From CABMGU01 sp964508495 (GTDB taxonomy: Archaea; Nanobdellota; Nanobdellia; Woesearchaeales; ARS49), in NCBI GenBank assembly GCA_964508495.1, contig CAZDUA010000004.1, positions 9,108 to 73,107 on the forward strand: 64,000 bases of DNA, written 5' to 3'. The stretch's first letter is position 1. The number at the start of each line of letters is the position of its first letter. The position numbers and the translations under genes are program-made. The notes below the pieces were generated by a model that saw nothing but the letters and a program-made list of their open reading frames with translations, did not search any database and was not told the origin of the DNA. Shown here in pieces: positions 59,127 to 64,000 of this stretch.

Positions 59127-59696
59127 ATGGCAAGCATCTACACAGTAAAATACCGAAGGAAAGCGGAAGGAAAAACGGACTACAGGAAAAGAATGAAGCT
59201 ATTGCTAGGCAGCAAGCCAAGAATTGTAGTAAGAAAAAGCCTCAAACACATGACATTACAAATAATAGAGTTTGAACCAAAAGGCGACAAAGTAGTCCTC
59301 ACAGCAAGCACGAAAGAACTAGCAAAACACGGCTGGAAAGGCAATACCTCAAACACAAGCGCAGCATACCTAGCAGGCTTGCTACTCGCAAAGAAAGCAA
59401 ATAAGAAACTAGTATGCGTGCTCGACATCGGACAGTACACAAGCGTCAAAGGAAGCATACTATACGCAGCAGCACAAGGAGCCAACGATGGCGGAATGCA
59501 AATCCCAATGTCAAAAGAAGTAGTTCCATCAATGCAGAGAATAAGAGGAGAACACGTGGCAAGCTACGCAAAAACGCTCAAGGCAAACAAAGACAAATAC
59601 CAAAAACAATTCAGCAAATACCTCAAAACAGGCCTTGACCCAGAAACACTACCACAGCATTTCGATCAAGCCAAAAAATCAATAGGTGGACAATGA
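59127..59696 (+). CDS. rpl18: Ribosomal protein uL18
   Basis: A 189-residue 5S-binding protein: YTVKYRRKAEGKTDYRKRMKLLLGSKPRIVVRKSLKHMTLQII, TSNTSAAYLAGLLLAKKA, CVLDIGQYTSVKGSILYAAAQGANDGG. The start is one nt after eL19 and the end overlaps uS5 by 4 bases. Confidence 0.97.
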   Translation: MASIYTVKYRRKAEGKTDYRKRMKLLLGSKPRIVVRKSLKHMTLQIIEFEPKGDKVVLTASTKELAKHGWKGNTSNTSAAYLAGLLLAKKANKKLVCVLDIGQYTSVKGSILYAAAQGANDGGMQIPMSKEVVPSMQRIRGEHVASYAKTLKANKDKYQKQFSKYLKTGLDPETLPQHFDQAKKSIGGQ

Positions 59697-60520
59697 GCGA
59701 ACTCAAAAAACCAGCAGAAGCAGTAATTATCCCGGCCAAGCCAGAGGAAGAAGAAAAACTTGAAGTTGAAAAAGACGTAATCACGGAACTTCCAGAAATA
59801 GAAGCGGAAACGAAACCAAAAGTCACGATAGACATAGAAGGCTGGGTGCCAAAAACAGAACTGGGAAGAAAAGTCAAAAGCGGAGAAGTAACCGATATAG
59901 ACCCAGTACTAGACAGCGGAATACCAATCCTAGAACAACAAATAATCGACGTATTAATGCCAAACTTGCAATCAGAATTGCTAATGATAGGACAAAGTAA
60001 AGGAAAGTTCGGAGGAGGTTCAAGAAGAATCTTCAAACAAACACAAAAGAAAACACCAGAAGGAAACAAGTCAAGCTTTGCCTGCATGGCAGTCGTAGGA
60101 AACAGCGACGGATACGTAGGAATAGGCTACGGAAAGAGCAAAGATACTGTACCAGCAAGAGAAAAAGCAATCAGAAACGCAAAACTGAGCCTTTTCAAAA
60201 TCAGGCGAGGAGCGGGCAGCTGGGAAGACGCAACAAGCGAACCGCACAGCATACCATGGACAGTCCAAGGAAAATGCGGATCAGTCAAAGTCATACTCAT
60301 GCCAGCACCAAAAGGAAAAGGACTGGTCGTAGAGAGAGAATGCGCCAAAATATTGAAACTGGCAGGCATTGAAAATATCTACAGTAAATCATTCGGACAA
60401 ACAAGATCAAAAGGAAACATGATAGAAGCATGCATAAATGCACTAAAAAAGTTAAGCACGTTCAAACCAAGACCGGAAAACATCAAAAACGTCTACATGA
60501 TTGAAGGAATGAAACAATGA
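59693..60520 (+). CDS. rps5: Ribosomal protein uS5 with acidic N-terminal extension
   Basis: A 275-residue protein of the mRNA entry site. The core has KSSFACMAVVGNSDGYVGIGYGKSKDTVPAREKAIRNAKLSL and GLVVERECAKILKLAGIENIYSKSFGQTRSKGNMIEAC. The first ~50 residues are acidic and low complexity (EEEEKLEVEKDVITELPEIEAE), an addition to the normal ~220-residue archaeal form. Confidence 0.96.
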   Translation: MSELKKPAEAVIIPAKPEEEEKLEVEKDVITELPEIEAETKPKVTIDIEGWVPKTELGRKVKSGEVTDIDPVLDSGIPILEQQIIDVLMPNLQSELLMIGQSKGKFGGGSRRIFKQTQKKTPEGNKSSFACMAVVGNSDGYVGIGYGKSKDTVPAREKAIRNAKLSLFKIRRGAGSWEDATSEPHSIPWTVQGKCGSVKVILMPAPKGKGLVVERECAKILKLAGIENIYSKSFGQTRSKGNMIEACINALKKLSTFKPRPENIKNVYMIEGMKQ

Positions 60521-60858
60521 AACTCGCCATAGTAAGAATACGCGGAGACACGAGGAAAACGTACACAGTAAGCGACACGTTCAACCAATTAGGACTCTTC
60601 AAGAAAAACCATTGCGCAATAGTAGAAGACACGCCAAGACTAAAAGGAATGCTCAAAATAATAGCGCCCTTTGCAACATGGGGCCCGATAGACGAAAAAA
60701 CAATGGAGCTACTTAAGAAAAAAGGCGACAAAGTATGCGCATTAAGCCCTCCAAGAAAAGGATACGGAAGAAAAGGAGTAAAAGTTCCATTCAAAATGAA
60801 AGGAGCATACGGAAACAGGGCGGAAAAAATCAACGACCTACTCACGAGGATGATGTAA
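60517..60858 (+). CDS. rpl30: Ribosomal protein uL30
   Basis: A 113-residue protein: LAIVRIRGDTRKTYTVSDTFNQLGLFKKNHCAIVEDTPRLKGMLKII, with LSPPRKGYGRKGVKVPFKMKGAYGNR at the end. It is shorter than the ~155-residue archaeal norm, missing part of the C-terminal domain. It overlaps uS5 by 4 bases. Confidence 0.95.
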   Translation: MKLAIVRIRGDTRKTYTVSDTFNQLGLFKKNHCAIVEDTPRLKGMLKIIAPFATWGPIDEKTMELLKKKGDKVCALSPPRKGYGRKGVKVPFKMKGAYGNRAEKINDLLTRMM

Positions 60859-60859
60859 G

Positions 60860-61297
60860 ATGGTAGTCAACAAGAGAAAAAAATCCAGCAGAAAACAAGG
60901 CTCAAGCACACACGGCTGGGGAAAAAACAAGCACAGAAACTCAGGCTCACGAGGCGGGTACGGAAACGCCGGAACAGGAAAAAAAGCGGACACCAAAAAA
61001 CCCAGCATATGGGCAGATGATTACTTCGGAAAATACGGATTCGTAAACAGAAACGCAACGAAAGTAACTGCCATCACCTTAAGAGACGTTGACGACAGAA
61101 TACCGCACTGGATAAAAGAAAAAAAAGCAAAACAGGAAGCAGGAATAATAATAGTAGACTTGAAAAAACTAGGATATGACAAGCTGCTCAGCACTGGAAA
61201 ACTCACAAGAAAAGTAAAAATCACAGTACCAACAGCAGTTGCAAACGCTGCAGAAAAAATCAAAGCAGCAGGCGGCGAGCTGGTGGTGGGTAAATGA
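60860..61297 (+). CDS. rpl15: Ribosomal protein uL15
   Basis: A 145-residue protein: GSSTHGWGKNKHRNSGSRGGYGNAGTGKKADTK, the glycine-rich N-terminus, and VTVPTAVANAAEKIKAAGGELV-type C-terminus. It overlaps secY by 4 bases. Confidence 0.97.
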   Translation: MVVNKRKKSSRKQGSSTHGWGKNKHRNSGSRGGYGNAGTGKKADTKKPSIWADDYFGKYGFVNRNATKVTAITLRDVDDRIPHWIKEKKAKQEAGIIIVDLKKLGYDKLLSTGKLTRKVKITVPTAVANAAEKIKAAGGELVVGK

Positions 61298-62685
61298 GTC
61301 TTTTAGACAAAATACTATCAAACCTTCCAGAAGTCTCCCACCCAACCCAAAAAAAACTTTCATTCAAAGAAAAGCTCAAATGGACAGGCATAATTCTCGT
61401 ACTATTCTTCATAATAGGACTAGTTCCATTATTCGGACTAGGACAAAACGCACTACAAAGATTTGAGTTATTGTCAATCATTCTAGGCGCAAGCTTTGGA
61501 AGCATAATATCACTAGGAATCGGACCAATAGTTACAGCAAGCATCGTATTACAATTACTGAACGGAAGCGGACTAATAAAGTTTGATTTACAAACAAAAG
61601 AAGGAAAACAACGATTCCAAGGAATACAAAAAGTGCTCGCATTCTTCTTCGTAGTATTCGAAGCCTTCATATACGTCTTCATGGGAGGACTAGCGCCACC
61701 AGAAGCACTAACAGGAAGCGCACTATACTTCCAACTAGAACTACTCCTCGTATTCCAATTGATACTTGGAGGAATACTAATCATGTTCATGGACGAAGTA
61801 GTCAGCAAATGGGGATTCGGCTCTGGACTAAGCTTGTTCATCGCAGCAGGAGTCTCACAATCACTATTTATCAGAATATTATCACCACTGCCATCACCAA
61901 CAAACCCAGGAATAGCAACAGGAGCACTGCCAGCATTATTCCAGAGTTTAGCAGCAGGAGACCCACAAACCGCAATGCTAATGCTCGCAGGAATACTATC
62001 GACAGCACTAATATTCGTAATAGCAGTCTACGCACAAGCAATGAAAGTAGAAATACCCTTGTCCTTTGGAAGAGTAAGAGGCCACGGAATCAGATGGCCA
62101 CTAAACTTCATCTACACGTCAAACATTCCAGTAATATTGATCAGCGCACTGCTCGCAAACGTACAACTATGGGCAAGACTACTACAAAACTGGGGCTACC
62201 CACTACTCGGAACATTCGCAGGAAATGCGCCAGCAACAGGACTAGTAGCATGGATATCACCACCAGACATAGTAGGAAGCGCAATAAGAGGAGGATTAAC
62301 ACTAGGAACAGTCATGCAAGGACTCGCGTACACTTTATTTTTGACAGTAGGGGCAGTCGTCTTCTCATGGTTCTGGGTGCAAACAAGCGGAATGGACGCG
62401 AGAAGCCAAGCAAAACAAATCATGTCATCAGGACTACAAATCCCGGGCTTCAGAAAAGATGAAAGAGTGCTAGAAAGATTACTACAAAGGTACATTACTC
62501 CATTAACAATAATGGGAGCAATAGTGGTAGGAGTGCTATCAGGCATAGCAGACGTAAGCGGAGCACTAACAAACGGAACATCACTATTACTGAGCGTCAT
62601 GATAATCTACAGATTATACGAAGATATCGCACGCCAACACCTAATGGATATGAACCCAATGATGCGTAAATTCATGGGAGGATAA
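61294..62685 (+). CDS. secY: Protein translocase subunit SecY (Sec61-alpha)
   Basis: A 463-residue channel protein with ten membrane helices. The N-terminus LSNLPEVSHPTQKKLSFKEKLKWTGIILVLFF and the plug region, LGIGPIVTASIVLQLLNGSG, are typical. Cytoplasmic loops RVRGHGIRWPLNFIYTSNIPVIL and QIPGFRKDERVLERLLQRYITPLTIMGA dock the ribosome. It works with SRP RNA and Sec61-beta encoded elsewhere in the window. The EMC3-like gene begins at the next base. Confidence 0.98.
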   Translation: MSLLDKILSNLPEVSHPTQKKLSFKEKLKWTGIILVLFFIIGLVPLFGLGQNALQRFELLSIILGASFGSIISLGIGPIVTASIVLQLLNGSGLIKFDLQTKEGKQRFQGIQKVLAFFFVVFEAFIYVFMGGLAPPEALTGSALYFQLELLLVFQLILGGILIMFMDEVVSKWGFGSGLSLFIAAGVSQSLFIRILSPLPSPTNPGIATGALPALFQSLAAGDPQTAMLMLAGILSTALIFVIAVYAQAMKVEIPLSFGRVRGHGIRWPLNFIYTSNIPVILISALLANVQLWARLLQNWGYPLLGTFAGNAPATGLVAWISPPDIVGSAIRGGLTLGTVMQGLAYTLFLTVGAVVFSWFWVQTSGMDARSQAKQIMSSGLQIPGFRKDERVLERLLQRYITPLTIMGAIVVGVLSGIADVSGALTNGTSLLLSVMIIYRLYEDIARQHLMDMNPMMRKFMGG

Positions 62686-63426
62686 ATGGGATTCTTCGAC
62701 TCATTTCTAGACTCAGCACTCGGCTTTATGCTAAACTGGAATCCAACAACAGCAATACTTGTTATTTCTCTCGCAATCTCAGTTTTGATTGTAGTCATCT
62801 ACAAACTGATGACCGACCAGACGGAAATGAAACGCCTAAAAGACCAGCTCAGCGATTACCAGAAAAAAATGAAGGCAGAGAAAGGCGATCCAGAAAAACT
62901 CATGAAACTGCAAAAAGAAGCGATGAGCACAAACATGCAATACATGGGCAAAAGCATGAAGCCAACATTCATCACGTTTATACCAATACTATTAATTTTT
63001 GGCTGGATGAACGCGCACTTCGCATACGAGCCATTAACGCCAGAACAAGAATTCACACTAACAGCCCTAATGGAAAAAAACGTTCAAGGAACCGCGAGCA
63101 TAACAGTGCCGGAAGGCCTTGAGGTAATTGGAGAAGGCACAAAAGAAATAACAAACGAAGCAGTGTGGTTCAAGCTCAAAGGCGAGGAAGGAGAATACTT
63201 TGCAACAATAGCCAGCAATGGACAAGAAATAGACAAGAAGATAATTATTACAACAGCGCCAAAATATGCTTCCGTAATTGAAACTTACAAAAGCGACGTT
63301 TTCAAGTCAGCACAGCTAGGCAACAACCAGTTGAAAGTTATCTGGAAGCTAAGCTGGATCTGGGTCTATATTATATCGGCAATCGTGTTCAGCATGGTGT
63401 TGAGAAAAGCGTTAAAAGTGTATTAA
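62686..63426 (+). CDS. EMC3/YidC-like membrane insertase (DUF106 family)
   Basis: A 246-residue protein of the archaeal DUF106/Oxa1 superfamily. It has an N-terminal helix (TTAILVISLAISVLIVVIYKLM), a basic coiled coil (QTEMKRLKDQLSDYQKKMKAEKGD), two further helices (FITFIPILLIFGWMNAHFA and WIWVYIISAIVFSMVL), and a beta-rich external domain between them. Family members insert short or multi-span membrane proteins. It follows secY without a gap, so channel and insertase are co-expressed. Confidence 0.88.
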   Translation: MGFFDSFLDSALGFMLNWNPTTAILVISLAISVLIVVIYKLMTDQTEMKRLKDQLSDYQKKMKAEKGDPEKLMKLQKEAMSTNMQYMGKSMKPTFITFIPILLIFGWMNAHFAYEPLTPEQEFTLTALMEKNVQGTASITVPEGLEVIGEGTKEITNEAVWFKLKGEEGEYFATIASNGQEIDKKIIITTAPKYASVIETYKSDVFKSAQLGNNQLKVIWKLSWIWVYIISAIVFSMVLRKALKVY

Positions 63427-63430
63427 CTTC

Positions 63431-63518
63431 CATATATAAAACAATTCTTTTCTATCGACGATTAACCCCCTTTCATATATAAATCAAAAGGTATTTAAAC
63501 AAAACACCCTTTTTAAAC
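63431..63518 (+). promoter_or_regulatory. Promoter region of tbp with four TATA-like boxes
   Basis: TATA-like sequences occur at 63431-63440, 63474-63483, 63491-63500 and 63510-63518. The last three are spaced by ~18 nt. The last is ~28 nt before the ATG at 63542, and a GGGGG ribosome-site run is at 63528-63532. Several boxes upstream of the TATA-binding protein gene suggest autoregulation. Confidence 0.4.
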
Positions 63519-63541
63519 ACTAAATCAGGGGGTAATATCAT

Positions 63542-64000
63542 ATGGCAAAGAAAGTCGTAAAAACTTCTCCACGAGAAATAAAAGTAGTTAACATAGTAGT
63601 CAGCGCATCACTAGGACATGACATACCGCTGGAAAAAATGGCAGCAACACTCTCAAACACGGAATACAACCCAGAACAATTCCCAGGACTTGTCATACGC
63701 ATTAAAGAGCCTAAAACATCAGCACTGATCTTCAGCTCAGGCAAAATTGTCTGCACTGGCGCCCGCACGATGGCAAACGTGCACGAAAGCATCCGCAAAA
63801 TCATCAAATCACTTGAAAAAATCAACGTCAAAATCAAGGACTTCCCAGAAGTCAAGATCCAAAACATCGTTGCAGCAGGAAGCGTTGGAATGGCCCTGAA
63901 CTTGAACGTTTTGGCAATGAAACTAGAAAACACAGAATACGAGCCAGAACAATTCCCAGGACTAGTGTATAAATTGCCAGAACTGAAAGCAACATTCTTG
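63542..64000 (+). CDS. tbp: TATA-box-binding protein, 3' end outside the window
   Basis: The first 153 residues of TBP. It is made of two direct repeats: IKVVNIVVSASLGHDIPLEKMA..L.NTEYNPEQFPGLVIRIKEPKTSALIFSSGKIVCTGART and VKIQNIVAAGSVGMALNLNVLAMKLENTEYEPEQFPGLVYKLPELKATFL. It bends TATA DNA and recruits TFB and RNA polymerase. The window ends within the second repeat, so only ~30 residues are missing. Confidence 0.97.
   Translation, partial: MAKKVVKTSPREIKVVNIVVSASLGHDIPLEKMAATLSNTEYNPEQFPGLVIRIKEPKTSALIFSSGKIVCTGARTMANVHESIRKIIKSLEKINVKIKDFPEVKIQNIVAAGSVGMALNLNVLAMKLENTEYEPEQFPGLVYKLPELKATFL

Overview
The window is archaeal and most likely comes from a small-genome DPANN archaeon of the Woesearchaeota/Pacearchaeota type. 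The archaeal assignment rests on the S13-S4-S11-RpoD-L18e-L13-S9-RpoN operon, the L3-to-SecY ribosomal block with S4e, L32e and L19e, topoisomerase VI, PCNA, Hef, DnaG-type toprim protein, RNase J, Sec61-beta, NAC, TBP and an intron-bearing tRNA-Leu. The DPANN assignment is an inference from very tight packing (4-base start/stop overlaps), a single-chain PriS-PriL primase, many leaderless starts 25-30 nt from a TATA box, and several small helical or membrane proteins without a recognisable function. A gyrase A subunit and a thyA-folA-glyA/folC folate set are traits shared with bacteria.

Layout. 1-3.4 kb: partial membrane protein, leucyl-tRNA synthetase and SRP RNA. 3.5-9 kb: presenilin-like protease, RNA-binding protein, lipoprotein, HerA ATPase, DnaG and a possible H/ACA RNA. 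9.2-13.8 kb: Rio1 kinase and folate/thymidylate genes. 13.8-17.2 kb: Dim2-like KH protein and topoisomerase VI. 18-22.4 kb (minus strand): ribosomal/RNA polymerase operon with an embedded tRNA-Leu and a terminal SPOUT methyltransferase. 22.5-26.7 kb: tRNA-His with a duplicated 3' end, two copies of a structured repeat, a MinD-like three-gene operon, NAC/Sec61-beta, RNase P RNA and a THUMP methyltransferase. 26.7-33 kb: GyrA, ScpB with partners, and a cassette of three coiled-coil proteins. 33-43.8 kb: Nudix, intron-bearing tRNA-Leu, RNase J, PCNA, a deoxyribosyltransferase-HD fusion, UbiA-family transferase, a TPR/zinc-finger/coiled-coil operon, and TraB and S2P-like membrane proteins. 43.9-49.3 kb: Hef, HtpX, lipoprotein, toprim protein and fused primase. 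49.4-63.4 kb: structured leader and the long ribosomal operon, ending in SecY and an EMC3/YidC-like insertase. 63.5 kb: TBP, cut by the window edge.

How the parts fit together. Most of the window is core machinery: translation, transcription, replication and repair (PCNA, Hef, primase, DnaG, HerA, Top6, GyrA, ScpB) and protein export (SRP RNA, SecY, Sec61-beta, EMC3-like, HtpX). The most promising unexplained items are the deoxyribosyltransferase-HD fusion beside PCNA, the coiled-coil cassette beside ScpB, the MinD-like operon with an altered Walker A motif, the repeat pair with covarying hairpins, a palindrome repeated upstream of two TATA boxes, and three divergent gene pairs that each share one central TATA box.
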